Numbered from the stretch's first letter, positions 38,868 through 47,901 are shown. The stretch: 64,000 nt of DNA from Polaromonas sp. (GCF_012927455.1 NZ_JABBPE010000006.1:1-64000), one strand, 5' to 3'. Translations and numbers: made by a program. The notes: generated by a model not told the origin, from the sequence alone.

Positions 38868-39644
38868 ATGAAAGTTGTCCTGTTCTGCGGCGGACTCGGA
38901 ACGCGCCTTCGTGAGCATTCCGATACCATTCCCAAACCTTTGGTCAGCATTGGATCAAGGCCCATCATCTGGCATTTGATGCGCTATTACGCGCATTATG
39001 GTCACAAGGATTTCGTACTTTGCCTGGGCTACCGGGGCGACCTCGTCCGCGATTATTTTCTAAGCTACAAGGAAACGATGTCCAACGACTTCACGATGTC
39101 GGAGGGCGGAAAGAGGATTGAACTTCACTCCACCGACATCAGCGACTGGCGCATCACCTTCGTGGATACAGGCCTGCATTCGAACATCGGCGAGCGACTC
39201 CTCAAGGTACGCAAGTATGTGCAAGACGAGCCAGCCTTTCTGGCCAACTACGCTGACGGGTTGTCCGACGTGCCGATAGATCGGATGGTTGCCGACTTTG
39301 AGGCCAAACAGGTCGCGGCAACCTTTGCCGGTGTGAACGGCTGGAACAGTTTTCATAGCGTGGATGCGAATTCCGATGGCATCGCCACGAGCATGAGTGC
39401 CCTATCGAGCAAGGAACTGCTGATCAACGGCGGCTACTTCGTGCTGCGCCAGGACATCTTTGACTATATTGAGCCCGGCGACGAACTCGTCGAGCAGCCA
39501 TTTCAGCGCCTGATCGCCAAACAATTGCTTGGCGTGTACCGGCATGCCGGATTTTGGCGCGCCATGGACACCTTCAAGGACAAAATCACCTTTGACCGAC
39601 TCGAAGCCCGGGGCGACTGCCCCTGGATGGTCTGGAAGCGCTGA
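38868..39644 (+). CDS. Sugar-1-phosphate nucleotidyltransferase (glucose-1-phosphate cytidylyltransferase-like)
   Basis: It should make an NDP-sugar from a sugar-1-phosphate for a surface glycan. The 258 residues open with the nucleotide motif VVLFCGGLGTRLREHSDTIPKPLVSIG and continue with HYGHKDFVLCLGYRGD. Together with FTMSEGGKRIELH and GFWRAMDTFKDKITFD these are closest to RfbF-type cytidylyltransferases. The start at MKVVLFC is supported by GGGAGC nine bases ahead. It is followed by a PIG-L deacetylase gene after seven bases. No glycosyltransferase cluster is around them, so the product is unknown. The gene has a lower GC content than its neighbours near its start. Confidence 0.84.
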   Translation: MKVVLFCGGLGTRLREHSDTIPKPLVSIGSRPIIWHLMRYYAHYGHKDFVLCLGYRGDLVRDYFLSYKETMSNDFTMSEGGKRIELHSTDISDWRITFVDTGLHSNIGERLLKVRKYVQDEPAFLANYADGLSDVPIDRMVADFEAKQVAATFAGVNGWNSFHSVDANSDGIATSMSALSSKELLINGGYFVLRQDIFDYIEPGDELVEQPFQRLIAKQLLGVYRHAGFWRAMDTFKDKITFDRLEARGDCPWMVWKR

Positions 39645-39651
39645 GGTCGGC

Positions 39652-40341
39652 GTGCAATCTCTAAACCTGGCCAAGGCACACAAAGGCCGCCTCGATGTGC
39701 TGTGCATCGGGGCGCATTGCGACGACATCGAGATCGGTTGCGGGGGCACGGTGCTGGCTCTGCAACGCCGCTACCCCGACTGCCGGGTGCACTGGCTGAT
39801 TCTGACCTCGGTGCCGACGCGCCGCAGCGAAGCCTTGGTGGCCGCGCGGGCCTTCGTGAAGCCGGCCTGCCGGGGCGAAACGCTGGTCTGCGACTTCCCC
39901 GACGGCATGTTGCCGGGACATCTGGTGCAGGTTAAGGAGCGCTTCGAAGCGGTCAAGGCCCGGGTCGAGCCGGACCTGATCCTGACCCACCACGGCCTGG
40001 ACCGCCACCAGGACCACAGCCTGGTGAGCCAGGTCACCTGGCAGACTTTTCGTGAGCACATGATTTGGGAGTATGAGATTCCCAAGTACGACGGTGACCT
40101 GGTCTCGCCCAACCTGTACGTACCGGTGTCGGCCGCAGACGCGGCGCGAAAGGTCCGCGTGATCGTGAAGGCTTTCGCTTCGCAGCGTGGCAAGTCGTGG
40201 TTCACGGCAGACAACCTGCTGGCCATGATGCGGCTGCGCGGACTTGAATGCCGCTCGCCAAGTGGTTTGGCAGAAGGCTTTCACTGCCGCAAGCTGGTGT
40301 TCGATTCGCTCGGTGCAGCCCCTGGCGGAGACGCCGCATGA
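39652..40341 (+). CDS. PIG-L family deacetylase
   Basis: A LmbE/PIG-L zinc enzyme that removes acetyl groups from N-acetyl sugars or related amides. The 229 residues have the metal motif IGAHCDDIEIGCGGT (AH-x-DD), the second site HHGLDRHQDH, and SWFTADNLLAMMRLRGLE. The start is GTG, with GAGG nine bases upstream, and it lies seven bases after the nucleotidyltransferase stop. The pair probably works on one sugar nucleotide or its glycan. Its frame is open further upstream but there it overlaps the previous gene in another frame. Confidence 0.83.
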   Translation: MQSLNLAKAHKGRLDVLCIGAHCDDIEIGCGGTVLALQRRYPDCRVHWLILTSVPTRRSEALVAARAFVKPACRGETLVCDFPDGMLPGHLVQVKERFEAVKARVEPDLILTHHGLDRHQDHSLVSQVTWQTFREHMIWEYEIPKYDGDLVSPNLYVPVSAADAARKVRVIVKAFASQRGKSWFTADNLLAMMRLRGLECRSPSGLAEGFHCRKLVFDSLGAAPGGDAA

Positions 40342-40373
40342 CGCCTTCCATAACTCAATTTACCTATTAAATA

Positions 40374-40424
40374 GTGCTCTAGCCCATTACCCATGGGCGT
40401 AAGCAGCTATTATTTTCATAGCGA
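40374..40424 (+). repeat. GCTAT-N7-ATAGC repeat copy 9
   Basis: Perfect core at 40406-40422, preceded by TGCTCTAGCCCATTACCCATGGGCGTAAGCA. It lies between the ends of the convergent PIG-L and senA genes and just touches the end of senA. Confidence 0.85.
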
Positions 40425-41666
40425 ACACGATCTGAAGCCGCAAAAAATGTCGTCGCGCTCAGGCAGGTAGAAATTGCGGTATTTCGGATGTTTAAGGCGG
40501 GCGCGGGTGGCAAAGGAGGCGCCTCGCAGCACCTTGTGCGTGCCAAACCAGGGCTGCGAATAGGCCAGGTACGGGTCGGCTGCAAAACCTGGGTAGGGCC
40601 GAAAAGTCGTGCCCATCCACTCCCAGACATCACCCCAGCGAAAGCCCCGGTGCGCCGCCAGATGCGCGGCCGCTTCCCACTCGACTTCGGCCGGCAAGCG
40701 ACGCCCGGCCCAGCGGCACCAGGCGTCGGCTTCCCACCAGGTCATGTGCAGCGCTGGCTGGTTGCCCGCCATGCGCCTGGGCTGGCCAAAGCGGGTCTGC
40801 ATGACGGCGCCGCTGGCGATGCCGATCTGGTCGACGTAGCGCGGACCTCTGCGGCCCTCGCTGGCTGCGGCGGCCTGCAGCCACTGCCAGCCTTCTGGCT
40901 GCCAGAATTCTTCGCGATCGTAGCCGCCATCGCCGACAAACTCGACATACTGCGCCCACGTCACGGGCTGGGCGTCAATTTCAAACTCGGGAATGCCAAT
41001 AGCATGCACTGTCCTTTCGTTGTCAAAAGCGAAAACGCTACCGGCGCTGCCCATTTGCCAGACCGTGGCAGGCATCAAGAGGGGCTCGCGCAGCGCCATC
41101 GGCGCCGGTGTAAACGCGGCCTGCAGGGGCGGGTCGAGCGGCAAGCCGAGGGTCTGGGCGGTGTAGCTGAAGGCTTCGCCATGCATGTCTTCGTGAAACA
41201 GGCAAAGGCGGTAAAAGTACAGGGCGTCGTCACTGTCGCCAGTTTTTTCAAGCAGTTCCAGCGTGCTTTCCAGCGTGTCAAGCAGATAGGCCCGGCAACT
41301 GCCGACGTCGGGCAGGTCCAGCGTCCAGCGCGTGGCGTGCGGCACATGGTCGGAGTCCCACCAGCGGTCGGCGTCGGGCTCAATCGAGGCGAGCCTGGCG
41401 CGCCCGGGCTGGCAGCGTGGGCCGAGCGCGCGCTGCAGGTTGCGGCCGATCCAGTGCTCCTGAAACCAGCCAATATGGCCGAGCTCCCACAGCGGGGGAT
41501 TGAGCGTCGCTAGCTGCGGCACGGCGAAATTCACCGCCTCCAGCGCCTTCTGGTACTGGCCAAACAGCTGCAGCGTATGATTGCGCGCGTCGATCAGCGC
41601 GAGCGACAGCAACTCCCGGCCGGCACTGCGCATGCGGGGAGAATCAATCAGCTCCGGGCTGGCCAT
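40416..41666 (-). CDS. senA: Selenoneine synthase SenA
   Basis: SenA joins hercynine with a selenosugar, using oxygen and iron, to make the selenium analogue of ergothioneine. The 416 residues have an N-terminal DinB-like helical domain with LWELGHIGWFQEHW (H64) and the iron motif H-x3-H-x-E at 158-164 (LFHEDMHGE). The C-terminal formylglycine-like (FGE) domain has HMTWWEADAWCRWAGRRLPAEVEWE and VLRGASFATRAR and ends in CGFRSCSL. It could be mistaken for EgtB; the call rests on the adjacent senB and selD. I chose the ATG at MASPELID, which avoids overlap with senB; an upstream ATG is possible. Confidence 0.88.
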   Translation of the reverse strand: MASPELIDSPRMRSAGRELLSLALIDARNHTLQLFGQYQKALEAVNFAVPQLATLNPPLWELGHIGWFQEHWIGRNLQRALGPRCQPGRARLASIEPDADRWWDSDHVPHATRWTLDLPDVGSCRAYLLDTLESTLELLEKTGDSDDALYFYRLCLFHEDMHGEAFSYTAQTLGLPLDPPLQAAFTPAPMALREPLLMPATVWQMGSAGSVFAFDNERTVHAIGIPEFEIDAQPVTWAQYVEFVGDGGYDREEFWQPEGWQWLQAAAASEGRRGPRYVDQIGIASGAVMQTRFGQPRRMAGNQPALHMTWWEADAWCRWAGRRLPAEVEWEAAAHLAAHRGFRWGDVWEWMGTTFRPYPGFAADPYLAYSQPWFGTHKVLRGASFATRARLKHPKYRNFYLPERDDIFCGFRSCSL

Positions 41667-41703
41667 TGACGGCGAACCGGGCAAGCCGGACGATAAATCA
41701 GGT

Positions 41704-42690
41704 ATGGAATCTGAAGCCAAAACAATTGTCCTGGTAAGCCCGGCGCTGGCAGAGGCCAACAACGGCAACTGGCAAACCGCGCAGCGCTGGGCAAAATTTT
41801 TGTCTGGTTATTGTGACATTGTGCTGCTCAAAAAATGGCCTGCACCGGCCGCTGAGGCAGCACGCCATGGCGCGCCACAGGCCCTGCTGGCGCTGCACGC
41901 GCGCCGCTCGGCCGCATCGATCCAGGCCTGGGCCGAAACCTGGCCCGACAAACCTCTCATCGTGGTGTTGACCGGCACCGATCTGTACCGCGATATTCAG
42001 CGCGATGCTGAGGCGCAGCGATCGCTGGCGCTGGCGACCCAGCTGGTGGTGTTGCAAGACGCCGGGCTGGCGGAAGTGCCCGAGGCTTGGCGCAGCAAGG
42101 CGCGGGTGATCTACCAGTCGGCAGCGGCCTTGAAACCCGCACGCAAATCCAGCCGCCGCTTTGTCGCGATCATGGTGGGCCATCTGCGCGAAGAAAAAGA
42201 CCCGCAGACCTTTATGCGGGCGGCGGCCCATGACCTTGCCAGGGGCCTTCATTTTGAACAGGTGGGCGAGGCGCTGGCGCCGCATTTCGCGCAGGCCGCG
42301 CGCGCCACCGAGCAGTGCACGCCGCGCTACCGCTGGCTGGGCGGCATGCCGCGCGCGGCCACACGCCAGCGCATCAAACACGCGCATGTGCTGGTCAACT
42401 GCTCGCAGATGGAAGGTGGCGCCCACGTCATTCTGGAGGCGGTGCAGGCCGGCACGCCGGTGCTGGCCTCGCGCATCAGCGGCAACATCGGCATGCTGGG
42501 GGCCGACTATGCGGGCTACTTTGCGCTGGGCGACGTTGCGCAGCTGGCGGCGCTGCTGCGGCGCTGCGCCGCCGAAGCGGATTTTCTGGCGCTGCTGCAA
42601 AGGCAGTGCCAGGCGCGCGCGTATCTGTTTGAGCCCCGGGAAGAACAACGCCTTGTCATAAACTTGTTCAAAACTGCCTTAGAACCTTAA
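41704..42690 (+). CDS. senB: Selenosugar synthase SenB
   Basis: SenB is a glycosyltransferase-like enzyme that makes a 1-seleno-sugar from selenophosphate and a UDP-sugar, the selenium donor for SenA. The 328 residues have a GT-B shape with IVLVSPALAEANNGNWQTAQRWAKFL, VVLTGTDLYRDI, AIMVGHLREEKDP and the sugar-binding QMEGGAHVILEAVQAGTPVLASRISGNIGML. It diverges from senA with only 37 bases between the starts and leads to selD after 84 bases. The promoters of both directions must lie within this short gap or overlap coding sequence. Confidence 0.88.
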   Translation: MESEAKTIVLVSPALAEANNGNWQTAQRWAKFLSGYCDIVLLKKWPAPAAEAARHGAPQALLALHARRSAASIQAWAETWPDKPLIVVLTGTDLYRDIQRDAEAQRSLALATQLVVLQDAGLAEVPEAWRSKARVIYQSAAALKPARKSSRRFVAIMVGHLREEKDPQTFMRAAAHDLARGLHFEQVGEALAPHFAQAARATEQCTPRYRWLGGMPRAATRQRIKHAHVLVNCSQMEGGAHVILEAVQAGTPVLASRISGNIGMLGADYAGYFALGDVAQLAALLRRCAAEADFLALLQRQCQARAYLFEPREEQRLVINLFKTALEP

Positions 42691-42707
42691 CTGCGCTTGC
42701 ATCAATC

Positions 42708-42735
42708 CGTCATTCCCGCCTTCGCGGGAATGACG
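42708..42735. repeat. CGTCATTCCCGC palindrome upstream of selD
   Basis: CGTCATTCCCGC, spacer CTTC, and the perfect complement GCGGGAATGACG. This type of palindrome is scattered through many proteobacterial genomes as an intergenic repeat. Here it lies between senB and selD, where it could form an mRNA hairpin. Confidence 0.8.
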
Positions 42736-42774
42736 ACGCTAACGATTTGTAGAACTGCACTTGAAAGACTCCCC

Positions 42775-43854
42775 ATGAACGCCCCTGACGCCCTGAAAAC
42801 ATCCGCAACGCTCCAGCCCCGCTTGACCAGCCTGTCGCACGGCGGCGGCTGTGGCTGCAAGATTGCGCCGGGCGTGCTTAGCGAGATTCTCAAAAAGGCC
42901 AGCAACCTGCCCGGTTTCAATTTGCCGCCGCAGCTGCTGGTGGGCAATGAAACCGCTGACGATGCGGCGGTCTACCAGCTCAATGACGAACAGGCGCTGA
43001 TCGCCACCACGGATTTCTTCATGCCCATCGTCGATGACCCGTATGACTTTGGCCGCATCGCCGCCTGCAACGCCATCAGCGACGTCTACGCCATGGGCGG
43101 CACGCCCATCATGGCGCTGGCGCTGGTCGGCATGCCGATCAACGTGCTGCCGCTGGAGACCATAGGCGCGATCTTGCAAGGTGGCCAGGACGTGTGCCGC
43201 GACGCCGGCATTCCGATCGCGGGCGGCCACACCATTGATTCGGTGGAACCGATTTACGGGCTGGTGGTGATGGGCCTGGTGCATCCTTCGCGCGTCAAGA
43301 AAAACTCGGGCGCCAAAGTGGGCGATGTGCTGGTGCTGGGCAAGCCGCTGGGCATCGGCATCCTGTCGGCGGCGTTAAAAAAGGAAGTGCTGAGCACTGA
43401 GGGCTATGCCCGCATGATCGCCCTGACCACGCAGCTCAACAAGCCGGGCATTGCGCTGGCCCAACTCGAAGGTGTGCATGCGCTGACCGACATCACCGGC
43501 TTCGGCCTGGCCGGCCATACGCTGGAACTGGCGCGCGGCGCCGGCGTGCAGATCAGGCTTGATTGGACGCGCACGCCGCTGGTCGCGGGTGCGCGCGCGC
43601 TGGCGCAGCAAGGCTGCATCACCGGCGCCTCGGGGCGCAACTGGGCCAGCTACGGCCATGAGATCAGCTTGCCCGCTGCATTTGCCGAGGTCGACCAGGC
43701 ACTGCTGAGCGACCCGCAAACCTCGGGTGGACTGCTGGTGTCTTGCAGTGCCGACAGTGCGGCCGAAGTGCTGGCAATTTTCCACGCGCAGGGTTTTGCC
43801 GATGCCGCCGTGATCGGAGAGGTCACCACAGGGCGCGGCGTCAGCGTTTATTGA
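42775..43854 (+). CDS. selD: Selenide, water dikinase SelD (SenC)
   Basis: It makes selenophosphate from selenide and ATP, the selenium donor used by SenB. The 359 residues have the catalytic GGCGCK (C26, K29; E. coli C17, K20), with cysteine and not selenocysteine at the active site. DDAAVYQL, GGTPIMALALVGMP, GGHTIDSVEPIYGLVVMGLVHP and ALLSDPQTSGGLLVSC are also present. The ATG at MNAPDALK was chosen since the frame upstream covers the palindrome. In the selenoneine pathway this gene is called senC. It may also serve other selenium uses, such as selenouridine. Confidence 0.95.
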   Translation: MNAPDALKTSATLQPRLTSLSHGGGCGCKIAPGVLSEILKKASNLPGFNLPPQLLVGNETADDAAVYQLNDEQALIATTDFFMPIVDDPYDFGRIAACNAISDVYAMGGTPIMALALVGMPINVLPLETIGAILQGGQDVCRDAGIPIAGGHTIDSVEPIYGLVVMGLVHPSRVKKNSGAKVGDVLVLGKPLGIGILSAALKKEVLSTEGYARMIALTTQLNKPGIALAQLEGVHALTDITGFGLAGHTLELARGAGVQIRLDWTRTPLVAGARALAQQGCITGASGRNWASYGHEISLPAAFAEVDQALLSDPQTSGGLLVSCSADSAAEVLAIFHAQGFADAAVIGEVTTGRGVSVY

Positions 43855-44046
43855 ATTTACGAAAAAAAACCGGACCAGCGCCGCGCGATTCGCCGCGGCT
43901 TGCTGGACAACAGCGTCGCCTCGCCGGCCGCTGGACTTCCATTTTTTATACAATCTCGCCACACGCCAACGTTCATCCGGAATGACTCTTTCACGTCCTC
44001 CGGATGACTTTTTACGCGTCATCGTTCTTTAGCCTGGAGAGACAAA

Positions 44047-44646
44047 TTGCGTGCACTACTGAAATTTTCAAACGCCGTGGACTGGTTGAACACCCAGATT
44101 GGCAAATATGTCATCTGGCTGATTCTGGCCTCTACCGTCATCAGCGGTGTCAACGCGGTGGTCCGTAAAGTGTTCAACATGAGCTCCAACGCCTACCTGG
44201 AGGTGCAGTGGTATTTTTTCGCCGCTTCCTTTCTGATCGCGGCAGGCTACACCCTACTGAACAATGAACACGTGAGGATTGATGTGATTTCAAGCCGTCT
44301 GTCCAAACGAGGGCAAGTATGGATCGACATCATCGGCTTCTCCTTCTTTCTCACGCCCATTTGCCTGGTGGTGCTCTGGTACGGCATTCCGTTCTTCCTG
44401 CAGGGCTGGCAGTCGGGTGAAACGTCGAGCAACGCGGGCGGCCTGATCCGCTGGCCGGTGTACGCGATGATCCCCATCGGTTTCACGCTGCTGATGCTGC
44501 AGGGCTGGTCGGAGCTGATCAAGCGCATTGCTTTTCTCAACGGCCTGATTGACGACCCTAGCCTTAAACGAGAGGAGAAAACAGCTGAAGAAGAACTGGC
44601 TGAGGCGATTCGCCGCCTGGCTGCATCCAAGGCCAAAGCGGGCTGA
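44047..44646 (+). CDS. dctQ: TRAP transporter small membrane subunit (DctQ type)
   Basis: The four-helix subunit of a TRAP importer for organic acids, driven by the sodium gradient. The 199 residues have membrane segments near residues 22-42 (YVIWLILASTVISGVNAVV), 55-75 (WYFFAASFLIAAGYTLL), 95-120 and 140-160, plus the family motif NNEHVRIDVIS. A charged cytoplasmic tail of about 40 residues ends the protein. The start is TTG, supported by GGAGAG seven bases ahead. dctM follows after 13 bases. Confidence 0.88.
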   Translation: MRALLKFSNAVDWLNTQIGKYVIWLILASTVISGVNAVVRKVFNMSSNAYLEVQWYFFAASFLIAAGYTLLNNEHVRIDVISSRLSKRGQVWIDIIGFSFFLTPICLVVLWYGIPFFLQGWQSGETSSNAGGLIRWPVYAMIPIGFTLLMLQGWSELIKRIAFLNGLIDDPSLKREEKTAEEELAEAIRRLAASKAKAG

Positions 44647-44659
44647 ACGGTAAAAACCC

Positions 44660-46429
44660 ATGGAATTCATCGCTCAAAATTTCGCCCCGATCATGTTCGC
44701 GGGTCTTGTCGTGTTCCTGCTGATGGGCTTTCCCGTCGCCTTCAGCCTGGGCGCCTGCGGGCTGTTCTTTGGCTTCATCGGCATTGAACTGGGCTTGCTG
44801 CCTCAGGCCTTGATGCAAGCCCTTCCGCTGCGCCTGTTCGGCATCATGCAGAACGACACGCTGCTGGCAATTCCCTTCTTCACCCTGATGGGCCTGATCC
44901 TGGAACGCAGCGGCATGGCCGAGGACCTGCTGGACACCATTGGCCAGTTGTTCGGGCCCCTGCGCGGCGGTCTGGCACTGGCTGTGATCTTTGTCGGTGC
45001 CCTGCTGGCCGCTACCACCGGCGTGGTCGCCGCCTCGGTGATCTCAATGGGCCTGATCTCGCTGCCCATCATGCTGCGCTATGGCTACGACCGCCGGCTT
45101 GCCGCGGGCGTGATTGCGGCGTCCGGCACGCTGGCGCAAATCATTCCGCCTTCGCTGGTGCTGATCATCCTGGCCGACCAGCTTGGGAAAAGCGTGGGCG
45201 ACATGTACAAGGGCGCGTTTTTGCCGGGCTTCATGCTGACAGGCTTTTATGCCCTCTACGTGATTTTGCTGGCCGTCTTCAAACCCAAATGGGTGCCAGC
45301 GCTGCCGCTTGAGGCTCGCACTTTCCGCGAGCCGAGCGGCTCCAGCGGCACGCCTTCACTGCTGCTGCTGACCCTCGTGTCGGCAGGCGCCGCGATCTTC
45401 TTCGGCCAGCACATTGCCGACGTCCATACCTGGTGGACCGGACAGCCGGTCACCAGTGTGCCCAAGGACGAGACCATCGTCGTGTCGCTCTGCGTGGGTG
45501 TGACGCTGGCCTTCGTGATTGCCGTGATCAACAAAGTTACCCGTTTGGGCCTGCTGTCGCGCATGGCCGAGCGCGTGACCTTCGTACTGATTCCGCCGTT
45601 GCTGCTGATTTTTCTAGTGCTAGGCACCATTTTTCTGGGCGTGGCAACGCCGACCGAGGGTGGCGCCATGGGCGCACTGGGCGCCTTGATCATGGCCCTG
45701 GTGCGCGGCCGTCTGAGCTTTTCACTGCTCAAGCAAGCGCTCAACACCACCACCAAGCTGTCGTGCTTCGTGATGTTCATCTTGATTGGCTCGACCATCT
45801 TCAGCCTGGTGTTTCAGGGAGTGGATGGCCCGCGCTGGGTGGAGCATCTGTTGACCAGCCTGCCAGGCGGCCAGGTGGGCTTCCTGATTGTGGTCAATCT
45901 GCTGATCTTCTTTTTGGCCTTCTTCCTCGACTTCTTCGAGCTGTCCTTTATCGTGGTGCCGCTGCTGGCACCGGTGGCGCAAAAGCTCGGCATTGACCTG
46001 ATCTGGTTCGGCGTGCTGCTGGGCGTGAACATGCAGACCTCCTTCATGCACCCGCCCTTCGGCTTTGCGCTGTTTTATTTGCGCAGCGTCGCGCCCACCA
46101 TGCCTTACACCGACAAGCTCACCAAAAAGCTGATCCAGCCGGTGACGACCATGCAGATCTACTGGGGCGCGGTGCCCTTCGTGCTAATCCAGATCATCAT
46201 GGTGGGCATCATCATCACTTTTCCGGGGATCGTCTCCAGTGGCCTGGACAAGGTCGAGGTCTACGACATGGACAAGATCCGCCTGCAGATGGAGTCCGAC
46301 CTGCTCAAGGATTCGGGTGCGGGACCAATGCCCGGGTGGACCGAGCCCGAACCCATGGCGCCGGCCAATGTCGATGAGAACGACCCGCTCAAACCCCCGG
46401 CAGACGCGGCCTTTGACGGGAAAAAATAA
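44660..46429 (+). CDS. dctM: TRAP transporter large membrane subunit (DctM type)
   Basis: The substrate channel of the TRAP importer. The 589 residues are longer than classical DctM, with about twelve or more membrane helices and an inserted loop near residues 210-290. Family motifs are PVAFSLGACGLFFGFIG, GASGTLAQIIPPSLVLIILAD-like AASGTLAQIIPPSLVLIILAD, and VATPTEGGAMGALGALI. The end has FMHPPFGFALFYLRSV. A hydrophilic C-terminus follows. The gene ends at a strong bidirectional terminator. The binding protein gene faces it from the other side. Confidence 0.92.
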   Translation: MEFIAQNFAPIMFAGLVVFLLMGFPVAFSLGACGLFFGFIGIELGLLPQALMQALPLRLFGIMQNDTLLAIPFFTLMGLILERSGMAEDLLDTIGQLFGPLRGGLALAVIFVGALLAATTGVVAASVISMGLISLPIMLRYGYDRRLAAGVIAASGTLAQIIPPSLVLIILADQLGKSVGDMYKGAFLPGFMLTGFYALYVILLAVFKPKWVPALPLEARTFREPSGSSGTPSLLLLTLVSAGAAIFFGQHIADVHTWWTGQPVTSVPKDETIVVSLCVGVTLAFVIAVINKVTRLGLLSRMAERVTFVLIPPLLLIFLVLGTIFLGVATPTEGGAMGALGALIMALVRGRLSFSLLKQALNTTTKLSCFVMFILIGSTIFSLVFQGVDGPRWVEHLLTSLPGGQVGFLIVVNLLIFFLAFFLDFFELSFIVVPLLAPVAQKLGIDLIWFGVLLGVNMQTSFMHPPFGFALFYLRSVAPTMPYTDKLTKKLIQPVTTMQIYWGAVPFVLIQIIMVGIIITFPGIVSSGLDKVEVYDMDKIRLQMESDLLKDSGAGPMPGWTEPEPMAPANVDENDPLKPPADAAFDGKK

Positions 46430-46478
46430 GCCGCAGTGCGCGCGTCGTCCCGCACCGTGGATTGACGCCACCGTCAAC

Positions 46479-46505
46479 AAAAAGCCCCGCCGAGCGGGGC
46501 TTTTT
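46479..46505. terminator. Bidirectional terminator between dctM and dctP
   Basis: Stem GCCCCGC with loop CGA inside flanking A and T runs. It can end transcripts from both dctM and the convergent dctP gene. Confidence 0.9.
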
Positions 46506-46540
46506 GTTGCACAGTCCAGCCTGCCTATTTCAATAGAATC

Positions 46541-46590
46541 CGGCTACAGACTAATAACCACGGGCGCTAGCAGCTATTATATTCATAGCA
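46541..46590 (+). repeat. GCTAT-N7-ATAGC repeat copy 10
   Basis: Perfect core at 46573-46589, preceded by GGCTACAGACTAATAACCACGGGCGCTAGCA. It lies between the terminator and the end of dctP. Confidence 0.85.
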
Positions 46591-46653
46591 TTTGTCAGCT
46601 GCCTGCGAGCCGGTGGCCGCGCTGCGAAACCGAAGCCACGGCCATACAGTGAC

Positions 46654-47736
46654 TTACAGCTTGACGCCGGCCATGTAGCTGTCGTAACGGAACTCCGAGA
46701 AGCGCGCCCACAGCAGTTGATCGCGCTGGAAGGCGCGCATGTCCTGGTGAATCTTCTTGAATTCGGCAGATTTGGCTTCGTGTTCGGCAAACACCTCCAT
46801 CGAAGCCTTGAAGCCTGCATCCATGAGATCCTTCGAGAACGCCTTGAGCTGGGTCTTTGCAGCAACCAGTTTTTTCAAGGCAATCGGATTGACCGCATCG
46901 TATTTGGCCGTCATGTCACGCGCAGCGACCGCGGTGGCCGCGTCAACAATCGCCTGGAATTCCGGCGTCAATGCCGCATAGGCTTTGGTGTTGATGAAGA
47001 ACTCCAGTTCCGCGCCACCTTCCCACCAGCCGGGATAGTAGTAGTACGGCGCCACTTTGTTAAAGCCCAGTTTTTCATCGTCATAGGGACCGACGAACTC
47101 CACAGCATCCAGCGTACCCTTTTCAAGGGCCTGGTATACCTCGCCGGCAGGCATGTTCTGCGCCACCACGCCCAGCTTTTGCATGGCTTCACCGAACAGG
47201 CCGCCACCCAGACGCATTTTCAAACCCTTCAGGTCGGCTATCGTTTTGATTTCCTTGCGGTACCAGCCGCCCATCTGGGTGCCGGTATTGCCCGCGCTGC
47301 GGCTCTTGATGTTGTAGTTGGCGTAAAACGCATCCATCAGTTTGCGGCCGTTGCCATGCTCCATCCAGGAGTCCATCTGGCGTGCGGTAAGCCCGAAAGG
47401 CACGGCACAACCGAAAGCAAAAATCGAGTTCTTGCCGGTGAAATAGTAAGGAGCCGTTTGCGCCATCTCGATGGTGCCGTTCTGAATGGCATCGACCACA
47501 CCAAAGGCCGGCATCAATTCGCCCGCGGCATGCACGGAAACTTCAAATTTACCGCCGGACAAGGCCTTCACCGTCTTGGCAAACATCTCTGCGCTGCCAA
47601 AAATTGTGTCAAGCGATTTGGGAAAGCTCGAAGCCATGCGCCAGCGAACGGCTGCCTGCGCATGCACAGCAGGCGCCACGCCAGCTGCCAGCACACCGGC
47701 AATACCGGCGTTTTTAATGAGTGATCGACGATCCAT
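46654..47736 (-). CDS. dctP: TRAP transporter substrate-binding protein (DctP/TakP type)
   Basis: The periplasmic receptor of the TRAP importer. The 360 residues start with MDRRSLIKNAGIAGVLAAGVAPAVHA, an export signal with a twin-arginine-like head. The body has WRMASSFPKSLDTIFG, GGGLFGEAMQKLGVV, LDAVEFVGPYDDEKLGFNKV and YYYPGWWEGGAELEFFIN. The PGWWEG stretch and the preceding pattern match TakP, which binds alpha-keto acids, so a keto acid or related chloro- or hydroxy-acid is a likely ligand. It is transcribed against dctQ-dctM and needs its own promoter. Confidence 0.88.
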   Translation of the reverse strand: MDRRSLIKNAGIAGVLAAGVAPAVHAQAAVRWRMASSFPKSLDTIFGSAEMFAKTVKALSGGKFEVSVHAAGELMPAFGVVDAIQNGTIEMAQTAPYYFTGKNSIFAFGCAVPFGLTARQMDSWMEHGNGRKLMDAFYANYNIKSRSAGNTGTQMGGWYRKEIKTIADLKGLKMRLGGGLFGEAMQKLGVVAQNMPAGEVYQALEKGTLDAVEFVGPYDDEKLGFNKVAPYYYYPGWWEGGAELEFFINTKAYAALTPEFQAIVDAATAVAARDMTAKYDAVNPIALKKLVAAKTQLKAFSKDLMDAGFKASMEVFAEHEAKSAEFKKIHQDMRAFQRDQLLWARFSEFRYDSYMAGVKL

Positions 47737-47901
47737 GAATACTCTCTCCTAAAAGTTACCTGATATTGAGTTCTGCAGTGATCTGCGGGATCATAGATCG
47801 AGCCTTTTTGCGCTCGGCACAATGACTTGCAGCGGTGGGCAGAACCTTTATATTTTGTCAGTCTTTTACCGCAAGATGACCGGTTGTTACCCGTATAGCA
47901 A

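Noticed and set aside
42775..43854. Possible selenocysteine in SelD
   Set aside because: The active-site motif is GGCGCK with cysteine; no in-frame TGA.
43871..43911. Terminator after selD
   Set aside because: CCAGCGCCGCG and CGCGGCTTGCTGG can pair with a bulge, but no T run follows, so I did not list it.
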